Positions 50,791 to 61,080 of a DNA stretch of 64,000 nt are shown piece by piece. The notes below the pieces were generated by a model. It made no database searches. It was not told the DNA's origin and saw nothing but the letters and a program-made list of their open reading frames with translations. The DNA comes from Plazaster borealis. Lineage: Eukaryota; Echinodermata; Asteroidea; Forcipulatida; Labidiasteridae. A program made the translations under genes and the position numbers. Position 1 is the first letter of the stretch. Each line of letters starts with the position of its first letter. The stretch lies in NCBI GenBank assembly GCA_021014325.1, contig CM037474.1:22004488-22068487 (forward strand), in the 5' to 3' direction.

Positions 50791-51220
50791 TCTCAGCGTG
50801 GCATTTGTATTTGTTAACACACCATTCTTGTTTGTTTTATTTTTTCTGTGTCTTCTTCATCTCACTGAACCTTCTCTCTCAAAAAGATTTCGCAAAAACC
50901 AAAGTTTGTATAGATTTGAAACTTATCATGTACTTAGACCTACACATGTACTATAGACGAAACCGCAACTTTTTGGGGGATTCGATGATGTCATAACATT
51001 AAAGTTTAAAAATAATGTGAAATATTTTTTAAAAGTCATATCTAGAGAACCATAAATGAAACATACAAGGTCTTTGCACCATATGAAAGTCTTTGATTCA
51101 TTTTACAAATCTTACAAAAAGTGTGACCTCATGTGACCTTTACTTCCTTTCAAAACTGGAAGTTAAATTTTCATACTTAAACAACCCCAATCATATTTAG
51201 TTAACCGAAAAGGGTTCCGA
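50791..51220. other. No gene recognised
   Basis: Contains AAAGTCATATCTAGAGAACC near 51035, a diverged copy of the segment at 51325, so part of the downstream flank is itself tandemly repeated. Confidence 0.45.
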
Positions 51221-51731
51221 CTTGAAACTTACCTTAGTGTGTAGATGAAACATGCAGGAATAGTTCTGGTTGATGTCGCCATCGTCACACTCACAACATT
51301 AAATCAAAGTTTGATTTTTATAAAAGTCATATCTTGAGAACCATAATTGATACATACAAAGTATTTGCACCATATGAAAGCTCTGGATGTATTGTACAAA
51401 TCACATACAAAGTTTGACTCCTTGTGACCTTGACTTCGTACAAGCAAAAGAAGGTTTAAAAAATTGGAGATACTCAATAAATGTGATAGGAATTAGATGG
51501 AAATAAAAAAATAATGAGAAACACCTTTTAATTAATTGGATTTTTTGGGTGGAGAAGAGTAGATGAATTCCTTATAAACTACACATGTCTTTAATACTGG
51601 ACAGTTGTATATATAAACAAATTTCTCCTTTTTACTTACACTCTCTGCTAATATCATTTTATTCATTTTTTAATTTGAAAGTTTTTGTTTTCATGGTTTC
51701 TTGCTATATAGCTATGTCATAATATTTTGCT

Positions 51732-52069
51732 TTAAAGGTATTGTACACTTTTGGTAACAGCTCAAAATCAGTGTCCACATTTTGTGTGATTCAACATGCA
51801 TGAACAAACAAACCTGTGAAAGTTTGAGCTCAATTGGTCATCGAGATCACGAGAAAATGTGAAAAGAGACCTTATGTGTTTTCTTTTTTTTCAAAGTATC
51901 GCACGTGATAAAAACTATTGTTTTACTCATTTTTCAGAAACGATAGCATTTTAGGCAGAAATAATTTAAGGAACCCTTTCAACCATTACTTACTTTAAAT
52001 CATGTAAAGTGTGTGTGAATCTGTGAACATGTGTTTTTCGATCTTATCAATAGTGTACAGGGCCTTTAA
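51732..52069. mobile_element. TTAA-flanked MITE, 'AGGTATTGTACAC' subfamily
   Basis: TTAA at both ends (51732-51735, 52066-52069) with termini AGGTATTGTACACTTTTGG and GTGTACAGGGCCT. The same insertion is present at 59206-59547, so it predates the duplication. Confidence 0.85.
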
Positions 52070-52420
52070 ACACAACTGTTTTAATAGGAATTGAGATGTT
52101 ACTGAGTTAAATGTAATTAAAGAAGATGAAAATAAAAAACTAGTGAGAATCAAGAAAACGTTCGGATTTTGATTTTATTGGTGGTTCAGTCATACCGAGG
52201 CTGGAAGGGTAAACTAGTCTGGTCCCTGTTTGTGTTTTTATAATCAGTATTCATCAATTGATAGTGTGCACAGGGAACATGACACAGAGCATATAAAGGG
52301 TGTCTTTTAAGAAGTGCTACAAGACGAAATTTAGTGATGAATATTAATCAAATGTAATGTCATTGTCAGCCATTTTGTTGTTATGCCTGGAGAGGCTGGA
52401 AAATAAAATAGTCGGATCTC

Positions 52421-52903
52421 TTAGGCCACATTAAAAAAAAATTGTTGATCGTCCCCGCCCGACCCTACAAAACCCCCCCCCCGACCCAATTTTTTTTTTT
52501 TTTTTAAATCATAAAAACGGTATTTTTTATGATCTTTTCAGTCAAATTTGGCTCCCAGATTTTTCAGCTGATATTTTTTCAAAATCCATAGGTCGGAAAT
52601 AGATGATTGAAGAAAGATTATTCATGTTGGGAACACAAGAAAAATTCTTCAAATATTTACTTAGGCTGCGTTTTAGTTTTTTGAAAATGTTTACAGAAAA
52701 AGTCATCTAGGATTTGAAAGGGTTTAACAAAACAATTAAAAACATCAAAATCACACAAACCCTTTGTTTTATAGTGATTATGATGATATCTTTATTCTTT
52801 ATTTCATATTTTGCCATGTCAAAAAAAAAAAAAAAACGCCCTCCCTCCCCCACTTCCCATAAAAAAAGGACGATCAACAATTCTTTATTTTTATGTGGCC
52901 TTA
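52421..52903 (+). mobile_element. TTA-flanked TIR element, copy 3, absent from the sister locus
   Basis: GGCCACAT..ATGTGGCC flanked by TTA on both sides (52421-52423, 52901-52903). The equivalent place in copy 2, at 59900-59902, reads CTCTTATATAACATT with a single TTA, so it is a clean empty site. Confidence 0.92.
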
Positions 52904-53214
52904 TCTAGCATTAAGAGTTTTTTATTGTCGCATGTATACAATGTCCAGGCAAAGATGACCACAGGTAAATCAAGACATGTGTATGGCCGTTTCCGATTCA
53001 GTGGCTGTGGCTGCAGATGGATAAATCACTCAAATTTGCACTAACCAAAAACACAAACAAACAAAACGGAGGATATGGGGTGTTGTCCCCACTCATGCAG
53101 CCCCGCCCCGCCCATCCCCTCTCGTACGTCCCCACTATACTGGTAATGCTCCACTGTGACATTTTAGAAATAGAGGGCGCTACAACACTTAAGCAGAGCT
53201 AGCTAGCTAGGAGC

Positions 53215-53340
53215 AAGTTCGAGTGCGCACCATGGTTAACTAAAGGTTGACCATTTGCACTCGAACCCAGGCTGGTCGACCATAGGTTGACTGCTGTGGT
53301 CGACCACTTGGAACCAGCCTCGAGCCCATGGTTTCTTCAC
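53215..53340. repeat. GTCGACC-rich palindromic repeats
   Basis: GTTCGAGTGCGCACCATGGT..CCATTTGCACTCGAAC and TGGTCGACCATAGG..TGTGGTCGACCA are nested short inverted repeats. A relative occurs at 54565-54625 (TGTGGTCGACAGTGGGTCGA). Confidence 0.55.
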
Positions 53341-53565
53341 TGGTCCCAATAGCCTTGTTCTATGTCGTGTAAACGGAGAAGGGAACCAGTGACACTGTAG
53401 CAAAATGGCGGAAGGGAAAGCTGCACGGATCGGTGCCGACCATTGATCTCTGTTATATTTGCATTGCGTGCAGAATGGTGTGACGACCCCGCGTTTAAAT
53501 TTTCAAATCATCTTGAAAATACGCGCGCGTTGACGCATGGCGGCGCAACGTTTCCTATCCAGTCA

Positions 53566-53741
53566 ATAGACCTTATGCATTGACGTCATCCAGCGGCCAT
53601 CTTAGAGGTAAAACGATGACGAAACAATCGAAACGCATAGATTTGTACGCGCTGCGCACAGGATTGGCCAATGAACAACCTCCTTTTGACCTCTAGGCGA
53701 GGGCGCCCTACTGAAATGACGTCATGTGCATAAGGTCTATA
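53566..53741. mobile_element. MITE with ATAGACCTTATGCA ends and CRE-like sites
   Basis: ATAGACCTTATGCATTGACGTCA at the left is answered by TGACGTCATGTGCATAAGGTCTAT at the right. The interior is GC-richer (CAGCGGCCATCTTAGAGG, ACCTCTAGGCGAGGGCG). Non-coding. Confidence 0.8.
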
Positions 53742-53757
53742 TAGTAGAGATCAATGG

Positions 53758-54512
53758 TGCCGACCAATGGTTAGACTTGATTCAAGTCCCGTTCTCGTGC
53801 GAGAGGTCCCCAAGCATATCGCACCAACTAGCAAACAGGCCGCGTACAGTGCGCGCTCGCCGTCAAAATGTGGTCCCGAGAATGGGACTTGACGAGGTCG
53901 TTTCTTACGCTGCACGTTGTCATTGGAAAATCTCCCCAAATGGGGAGATGCTCAAAACCAATGGGAGCATTGAAGCGCTGCCCCGCCGGTAAAATATTCA
54001 TTACACTCTGTGACATCACAGTGCAAGACATTGTAAGTGCACGCGTCTAAACGCGGTGACACGTGGGGGGCGGGCAAACTCATCAGCAGGCAAGTGGGTG
54101 TCGGTACCAAAGTCGTTGAATTGCACTTCCCAAAGTTCAAGTTTTGCAAACAAAACCGACCCAAATGTATGTTATAACGTATTAACTTAAATTTTAATGA
54201 ACATTCAGTGCTTTCTTTTTATAATTAATTGGTTATTCAAAAATGTATTTCAATCCTCATCTAAGTACTTAACCCCCACAAATAACAAATGAACGAGTCT
54301 TCTTTTTGAATGCGTTTGATTGGACAACACGTATAACGCAGCAAGTTTACATATTCATAAGTGAATACATTTACATATCAGGCGACTGCGGCATCGTCAA
54401 GTCCCTGTCCCGCGTGCGGAACAGGTTGGGGGATGCAGACCATCACAAAACAATAGTTTTCTGGCGATGGCACGGGATTGGGACTTGAGTCAAGTCTAAA
54501 ACCAATGGTTGA
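53758..54512. mobile_element. Probable TIR element with AGACTTGATTCAAGTCCC ends
   Basis: CCAATGGTTAGACTTGATTC and AAGTCCCGTTCTCGTGC at the left are inverted at 54465-54512 (GGGACTTGAGTCAAGTCT, AAAACCAATGG). Internal frames are unrecognised. Confidence 0.55.
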
Positions 54513-54759
54513 CTGGACTTCCAAATGAGTCGTTCGCGTGAGTACGTCACTGCGCATGTGCGTTGCTAGTCTGTGGTCGACAGTGGGTCGACTGAATGTG
54601 CGCACTCACACTTGCTCTAGGTCATGTGAGCTACGCACGCTTCTTTTTGTATTTTGGACGATGCACATTGCACGGTCAGCTAGTTTATTGCTCCATGGTC
54701 ATGGTCAGTGTCACTTCTAAAACATGCAGCAGGATAAGACCCCAGGCGTGGTCGTTGGG

Positions 54760-54852
54760 TGTTAAGTTCGTAAAGAGGCCAGAGGAAAAACAGTTCAATC
54801 TGCAGTTCAAGATCTGATCATTTAGCAGTCGTCTACGGTCTATTTTAATTTG
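54760..54852 (+). other. Candidate non-coding first exon, zinc-finger copy 2
   Basis: It aligns with 46690-46782 (GTAAAGAGGCCAGAGGAAAA, TTCAAGATCTGATCATTTAG) and ends at the intact donor TTTG|GTAAGTCAC. Its expected partner acceptor at about 55976 is mutated. Confidence 0.45.
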
Positions 54853-55440
54853 GTAAGTCACTTTTTTCACAAAGTGTGTGCAAAGGCATGCTTACTAAAT
54901 ACTAATTCACATCTTGACATGACATAAAGCCTGGTTTCTTCAGGCTTAAAAGTTGTTTACCCACAACCATGCCCCAACACACCGTACCTCCTTACGAATT
55001 TACTTGTGTCATGTGTGTAGAAGTAGTACTAGTAGTATCAATCAGTCAAGTCATTGCACTACACACTAGCAGTGTTAGTCGAAACCCAATAAAGTCCGAG
55101 ACCTTATCTCGAGAGTAGGGGGAGACAGAGACCCAAGACTGGTACGGTAGACCATGGAGCAATAAACGAGACCAGTAGACCTAGTAACTGCGCCCCAGTT
55201 ACTGTGTTTACAAGTACAAGACCGGCAAAACCGGGAGCGGTCTCAAGACCTACAACACTCAACACATTCTATACTTTTTTTTATATCGTTGCATTTTCTC
55301 CTTTTGGGGTTTATACTTGCTTCCCTCCTCCCCCCCCCCGCCCTGTTCCCTCCCTCCCTCTCTATCTCCCCCAAAAAATAATAAAACAATAAATATATAA
55401 AACAAACTTTCAGTTCACAGCCCACCTCTCCCAAAACAGC
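54853..55440. other. No gene recognised
   Basis: Intron-like if the first exon is real. It contains a C-run and CCCTCCCTC stretch at 55325-55372. No domain seen. Confidence 0.4.
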
Positions 55441-56165
55441 CCTTATTACCTTGCCAGGCCATTTATATGCAAAATTATCAGAAATATACAATGAAACTAA
55501 AAGTCACACTGCACAAGAAAGTTTCAGCTGAATACGATGTCTACTTGCTGAGAAAAGTGAAGAAAACTGTCTCAGAAGATTGTCGAATGCATCCACATTT
55601 AGTGAGGTGACAGCGGGTACCAACTGTATCTCTGCCCGCAGGATTCACGACTGGACACCAACCCTCAGAAATCTGATTTAAAACGATTCATGCATGAATC
55701 GTTCCTCAGATTCAAATGTTGTTATTGATTTCTGATCAACGGGGGCATTTCACACAAAATAATTTTGCAGATACTTACTACATCTTTATACCAAATAGAA
55801 AATTACACCCTTTTTTTTTTTAGGTCAGTTACCAAAGTATGACCCTAGCTTTTTATGAAAGTAATTTTACGTAAGTCATTGTTGACAACACAACAAATTG
55901 GTATATTTCAATAATTATTGGGATCAATCATCAAAATAGCCCAAATCATTAATTTTATTATTTGTTTCTTTTGACGGGCTAGAGCTTCTAAAAAAACTCA
56001 TGTATAGTATACATGTACATCAACAGATAGGGCCTATCAGTCTGAAGAGAAATCATTTGTTTTGACTACATTGGTGGAAAAGCCTTCAAGAGAAAAAAAA
56101 CATTTCTTACAACATTTTCTGTGGAGAAGTCTTCCCATATAAAATGCCCCTGACACGTCATCAGC
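55441..56165. repeat. 5' flank of zinc-finger copy 2 (segmental duplication)
   Basis: It is nearly identical to 47697-48405 (TTACCTTGCCAGGCCATTTA, GAAAACTGTCTCAGAAGATT, AACGGGGGCATTTCACACAA). The acceptor equivalent to TTTTGACAG|GC reads TTTTGACGGGC here (55970-55980). Confidence 0.9.
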
Positions 56166-57713
56166 TTGCCCACAGACAAACCATTTGATCAAAATGTTTG
56201 TAGAAAAGCCTTGGAAAAAACTAACCATATACGCCATCATCATGTCCTCACTCAGCTCACTGGAGAGAAACCATTTGTTTGTGACTGTTGTGGAAAAGCT
56301 TTCTCACTTAAGTCATCACTTACAAACCATCAGCGTGTTAACACTGTAGAGAAACCATTTGTTTGTGACTGTTGTGGAAAAGTCTTCTCACAAAAATATT
56401 ACCTGACCAGCCATCAGCGTGTCCACACTGGAGAGAAAACATTTGTTTGTGACTTTTGTGGAAAAACTTACTCACATGAATCATCCCTGACATACCATCA
56501 AATTGTCCATACTGGAGAGAAACCATTTGTTTGTGACTTTTGTGGAAAAGCTTTCACGAAGAAATCACCCCTGACAGACCATCAGCGTATCCACACTGGA
56601 GAGAAACCATTTGTTTGTGACTTTTGTGGAAAAGCTTTCAAAAAAAATATATCCCTGACATATCAACGTCTCCACACTGGAGAGAAACCATTTGTTTGTC
56701 ATCTTTGTGGAAAAGCTTTCACGACGAAATCATCCCTGAGAGACCATCAGCGTATCCACACTGGAGAGAAACCATTTGTTTGTGACATTTGTGGAAAAGT
56801 CTTCTCACAAAAACATCACCTCACCACTCATCAGCGTGTCCACACTGGAGAGAAACCATTTGTTTGTGACATTTGTGGAGAACCCTTCTCGATCAAAAGA
56901 AACTTGACACGCCATCAGCGGTTCCACACTGGAGAGAAACCATTTGTTTGTGACATTTGTGGAAAAGCCTTTTCACAAAAACAACACCTGACCACTCATC
57001 AATGTGTCCACACTGGAGAGAAACCATTTGTTTGTGATTTTTGTGGAGAACCCTTCTCGATCAAAAGAAACTTGACACGCCATAAACGTGTCCACACTGG
57101 TGAGAAACCATTTGTTTGTGACATTTGCAAAAAAGCTTTCTTGCAGAAAACATCCTTGACAGATCATCAACGTGTCCACACTGGAGAGAAACCATTTGTT
57201 TGTGACTTTTGTGGAAAACCTTTCTCGCATAAATCATCCCTAACAAACCATCAGCGTGTCCACACTGGAGAGAAACCATTTGTTTGTGACATTTGTGGAG
57301 AACCCTTCTCGATCAAAAGAAACTTGACACGCCATCAGCGGTTCCACACTGGAGAGAAACCATTTGTTTGTGACATTTGTGGAAAAGCCTTTTCACAAAA
57401 ACAACAACTGACCACTCATCAACGTGTCCACACTGGAGAGAAACCATTTGTTTGTGATTTTTGTGGAGAACCCTTCTCGAACAAAAGAAACTTGACGTGC
57501 CATAAACGTGTCCACACTGGTGAGAAACCATTTGTTTGTCATCTTTGTGGAAAAGCTTTCACGACGAAATCATCCCTGACAGACCATCAGCGTATCCACA
57601 CTGGAGAGAAACCATTTGTTTGTGACATTTGTGGAAAATTCTTCTCACAAAAACATCACCTGACCACTCACTCATCAACGTGTCCACACTGGAGAGAAAC
57701 CATTTGTTTGTGA
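56154..57713 (+). CDS. C2H2 zinc-finger array, copy 2, first part (17 fingers to a frameshift)
   Basis: The frame is open from 56154 but contains no Met before the stop at 57711, so any start must lie upstream or be missing. Sixteen fingers plus most of a seventeenth are joined by TGEKPF linkers. Finger 1 has lost its last His (HQRVN) and finger 5 has lost a codon and its first His (LTYQRLH). Fingers 6-9 recur as fingers 16-19, an 840-bp period, and a shorter five-finger unit is repeated inside. The frame breaks at 57666-57673, where ACTC is duplicated. It may be a pseudogene or an allele/assembly variant. Confidence 0.7.
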   Translation, partial: HVISLPTDKPFDQNVCRKALEKTNHIRHHHVLTQLTGEKPFVCDCCGKAFSLKSSLTNHQRVNTVEKPFVCDCCGKVFSQKYYLTSHQRVHTGEKTFVCDFCGKTYSHESSLTYHQIVHTGEKPFVCDFCGKAFTKKSPLTDHQRIHTGEKPFVCDFCGKAFKKNISLTYQRLHTGEKPFVCHLCGKAFTTKSSLRDHQRIHTGEKPFVCDICGKVFSQKHHLTTHQRVHTGEKPFVCDICGEPFSIKRNLTRHQRFHTGEKPFVCDICGKAFSQKQHLTTHQCVHTGEKPFVCDFCGEPFSIKRNLTRHKRVHTGEKPFVCDICKKAFLQKTSLTDHQRVHTGEKPFVCDFCGKPFSHKSSLTNHQRVHTGEKPFVCDICGEPFSIKRNLTRHQRFHTGEKPFVCDICGKAFSQKQQLTTHQRVHTGEKPFVCDFCGEPFSNKRNLTCHKRVHTGEKPFVCHLCGKAFTTKSSLTDHQRIHTGEKPFVCDICGKFFSQKHHLTTHSSTCPHWRETICL

Positions 57714-58701
57714 CATTTGTGGAGAACCCTTCTCGATCAAAAGAAACTTGACACGCCATCAGCGGTTCCACACTGGAGAGAAACCATTTGTTTGTGACAT
57801 TTGTGGAAAAGCCTTTTCACAAAAACAACACCTGACCACTCATCAACGTGTCCACACTGGAGAGAAACCATTTGTTTGTGACTTTTGTGGAAAAGCTTAC
57901 TCACATGAATCATCCCTGACATACCATCAAAGTGTCCATACTGGAGAGAAACCATTTGTTTGTGACTTTTGTGGAAAAGCTTTCACGAAGAAATCATCCC
58001 TGACACGCCATAAACGTGTCCACACTGGAGAGAAACCATTTGTTTGTGACTTTTGTGGAAAAGCTTTCACGAAGAAATCATCCCTGACACGCCATAAACG
58101 TGTCCACACTGGAGAGAAACCATTTGTTTGTGACATTTGTGGAGAACCCTTCTCGGTCAAAAGAAACTTGACACGCCATAAACGTGTTCACACTGGTGAG
58201 AAACCCTTTATTTGTGACATTTGTAAAAAAGCTTTCTCACAAAAACATCACCTGACCACTCATCAACGTGTCCACACTGGAGAGAAACCATTTGTTTGTG
58301 ATTTTTGTGGAGAACCCTTCTCGGTCAAAAGAAACTTGACACGCCATAAACGTGTCCACACTGGTGAGAAACCATTTGTTTGTGACATTTGTAAAAAAGC
58401 TTTCTCGCAGAAAACATCCTTGACAGATCATCAACGTGTCCACACTGGAGAGAAACCATTTGTTTGTGACTTTTGTGGAAAACCTTTCTCGCATAAATCA
58501 TCCCTAACAAACCATCAGCGTGTCCACACTGGAGAGAAACCATTTGCTTGTGACATTTGTGGAGAACCCTTCTCGATCAAAAGAAACTTGACACACCATC
58601 AGCAGTTCCACACTGGAGAGAAACCATTTGTTTGTGACATTTGTGGAAAAGCCTTTTCACAAAAACAACACCTGACCACTCATCAACGTGTCCACACTTG
58701 A
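57670..58701 (+). CDS. C2H2 zinc-finger array, copy 2, second part (12 fingers)
   Basis: The same array continues in the next frame: twelve more fingers, with helix types SIKRNLTR, SQKQHLTT, SHESSLTY, TKKSSLTR, SVKRNLTR, SQKTSLTD and SHKSSLTN. Two adjacent fingers (about 57951-58118) have the same amino-acid sequence. The last finger ends HQRVHT directly at TGA (58699-58701), a stop supplied by downstream repeat sequence. All cysteines and histidines are intact in this part. Confidence 0.7.
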   Translation, partial: THQRVHTGEKPFVCDICGEPFSIKRNLTRHQRFHTGEKPFVCDICGKAFSQKQHLTTHQRVHTGEKPFVCDFCGKAYSHESSLTYHQSVHTGEKPFVCDFCGKAFTKKSSLTRHKRVHTGEKPFVCDFCGKAFTKKSSLTRHKRVHTGEKPFVCDICGEPFSVKRNLTRHKRVHTGEKPFICDICKKAFSQKHHLTTHQRVHTGEKPFVCDFCGEPFSVKRNLTRHKRVHTGEKPFVCDICKKAFSQKTSLTDHQRVHTGEKPFVCDFCGKPFSHKSSLTNHQRVHTGEKPFACDICGEPFSIKRNLTHHQQFHTGEKPFVCDICGKAFSQKQHLTTHQRVHT

Positions 58702-60140
58702 AACTGACCTTAGTGTGTAGATGAAACCAGGAATAGTTTGGGTTGATGACCCCATCGTCACAACATTAAATCAACATTTGATGTTCAAAAAAGTCATATC
58801 TTGAGAACCATAATTGCTACATACAAAGTATTTGCACCATATGAAAGCTGTTGACATATTGTACAAATCACATACAAAGTTTGACTCCTTGTGACCTTTG
58901 CTTCGTACAAGCAAAAGAAGGTTTAACAAAATCAGAGATACATAATATAAATGTGATAGGAATTAGATGGAAATAAGAAAATAATGAGAATCTGGAAAAA
59001 CCTTTTAATTAATTGGATTTTTGGGTTGGAGAAGACTTTCTTCTTATCTACACATGTCTTTACTGCTGGACAGTTGTATATCAACAAATATCTCTTTTTC
59101 ACTTACAGTACACTCTCTGCTAATATCATTTTATTTATTTTTTAATTCGAATAAGTTTTTGTTTTCATGGTTTCTTGCTATATAGCTATGTCATAATATT
59201 TTGCTTTAAAGGTATTGTACACTTTTGGTAACAGCGCAAAATCAGTGTCCACATTTTGTGTGATGCAACATATGCATGAGCAAACAAACCTGTGAAAGTT
59301 TGAGCTCAATTGGTCATCGAGATCACGAGAAAATGTGAAAAGAGACCTTATGTGTTTTCTGATTTTTCAAAATATCGCGCGTGATAAAAACTATTGTTTT
59401 ACTCAATTCTCAGAAACGATAGCAATTTAGGCAGAAATAATTCAAAGAACCCTTTCAACCATTACTTACTTTAAATCATGTATGTTGTGTGTGAATCTGT
59501 GAACATTTGTGTTTTTCGATCTTACCAATAGTGTACAGGGCCTTATAAACACAACTGTTTTAAAAGGAATTGAGATGTTACTGAGTTAAATGTAATTAAA
59601 GAAGATGAAAATAAAAAACGAGCGAGAATCCAAAAAACGTTCATATTTTGATTTTATTGATGGTTCAGTCATACCGAGGCTGGAAGGGTAAACTAGTCTG
59701 GTCCCTGTTTGTGTTTTTATAATCAGTATTCATCATTTGATAGTGTGCACAGGGAACATGACACAGAGCATATAAAGGGCGTCTTTTGAGAAGTGCTACA
59801 AGACGAAATTTAGTGATGAATATTAATTAAATGTAATGTCATTGTCAGCCATTTTGTTTTTATGCCTAGAGAGGCTGGAAAATAAAACAGTCGTATCTCT
59901 TATATAACATTAAGAGTTTTTCATTTTGGCATGTATACAATGTCCAGGCAAAGATGACCAAAGGTAAATCAAGACATGTGTATGGCCGTTTCCGATTCAG
60001 TGGCTGTGGCTGCTGCTGGATAAATCACTCAAATTTGCACTAATAAGAGGAACGAGGTGTTGTCCGCACTCATGCGGCCCCGCCCATCTCCTGTCATCAC
60101 CGCGGTTACATTTTAGACTTAGAGGGCGGTACAACACTTG
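58702..60140. repeat. 3' flank of zinc-finger copy 2 (segmental duplication)
   Basis: It aligns with 51225-53170 apart from the missing TTA-flanked element. It includes the shared TTAA MITE at 59206-59547 (right TTAA mutated to TTAT). Confidence 0.88.
59206..59547. mobile_element. TTAA-flanked MITE, duplicate of 51732-52069
   Basis: Termini AGGTATTGTACACTTTTGG and GTGTACAGGGCCT, position and interior match the copy in the sister locus, so it was inherited through duplication rather than inserted anew. Confidence 0.85.
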
Positions 60141-60450
60141 CAACGTCACAGCCCGAGTTTTTGCCAACCAAGGTTGGAAAACTATGGCAAGCCATAAGTG
60201 CAAAGCAAAAACAGATGGCCACAGTTTGTAACAATGTTACACAAAAAATATTCAACTATAATGTTGAATTTGTTGGAAACAAAGCAACCAATCATGGTAT
60301 GTATTTCTTTATAATTGAAAATTTGCAGGGAAATTTTTTTAAATTTTGTCACAATATCTGTTTACGCTATTGAATGTTTTGCGCAGCCGTCAAGGCCAAC
60401 CAGCGCGGTTTGTTTATCAACATCTGACGTCACACTTTGAGGCTCGTGAA

Positions 60451-60486
60451 TAACGCCAGAGACCGGCCGGCCGGTCTCTGGCGTTA
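60451..60486. repeat. Perfect 36-bp palindrome
   Basis: TAACGCCAGAGACCGGCC is followed immediately by its exact reverse complement, with no loop. It is GC-rich within AT-rich flanks. Confidence 0.97.
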
Positions 60487-61080
60487 TACCTGGCAGTTGC
60501 ATTATTTTTTCCAAAAAGTATTTTTAATTAAGGAAAAGAAAAGTGCTGAGACATAACATTTCATCTAAATATTCTTTATTTTGAGGCTTGTTTGTATTCC
60601 TGTCGATTCCTGCGTATGGAGGGAGAACATAATAATGGCGAAAACAATCTGCAGAGTTTTTGTTTGAGACTCGGCCCACCCGTGCGATCCAAACTCCTTA
60701 TCACATGTAAATTTAAAATTGTGTTATTACCTGAAAGTACATTTCTTTATTTCTTTATTTAGTTTGTCGCTGTAAGAGAAATGAACACATAACCCCAATC
60801 CTACAATCTCTTCACTGGATACCCGTCTCACATCGAATAATCTTCAAAACACTCGTCCTCACTTTCAAATCAGTGTTCGGGCTAGCACCGTCATCTCCAA
60901 GAGCTCGTTCATCGACATCAGCCTACTCGACACCAGCGGTCTTCATCCCTCAATCTTCTGCACAACCTTCCCCTCCTCCACGGACTTGTTCGTATGTCAG
61001 CGTTGTAGCTCCTTCAATTTGGAACAGCCTGCCACCGATCATCAGGGAGTCGTCGACCACCGAGTTGTTCAAGTCTCGCC

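Larger units (their letters stand above)
51221..53170. repeat. 3' flank of zinc-finger copy 1 (segmental duplication)
   Basis: This stretch aligns with 58698-60130 throughout (for example CATATCTTGAGAACCATAAT, GAAAGCTCTGGATGTATTGT, AATACCGAGGCTGGAAGGG-type blocks, AATGTCCAGGCAAAGATGAC), except for the 486-bp insertion at 52421-52903. Confidence 0.88.
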
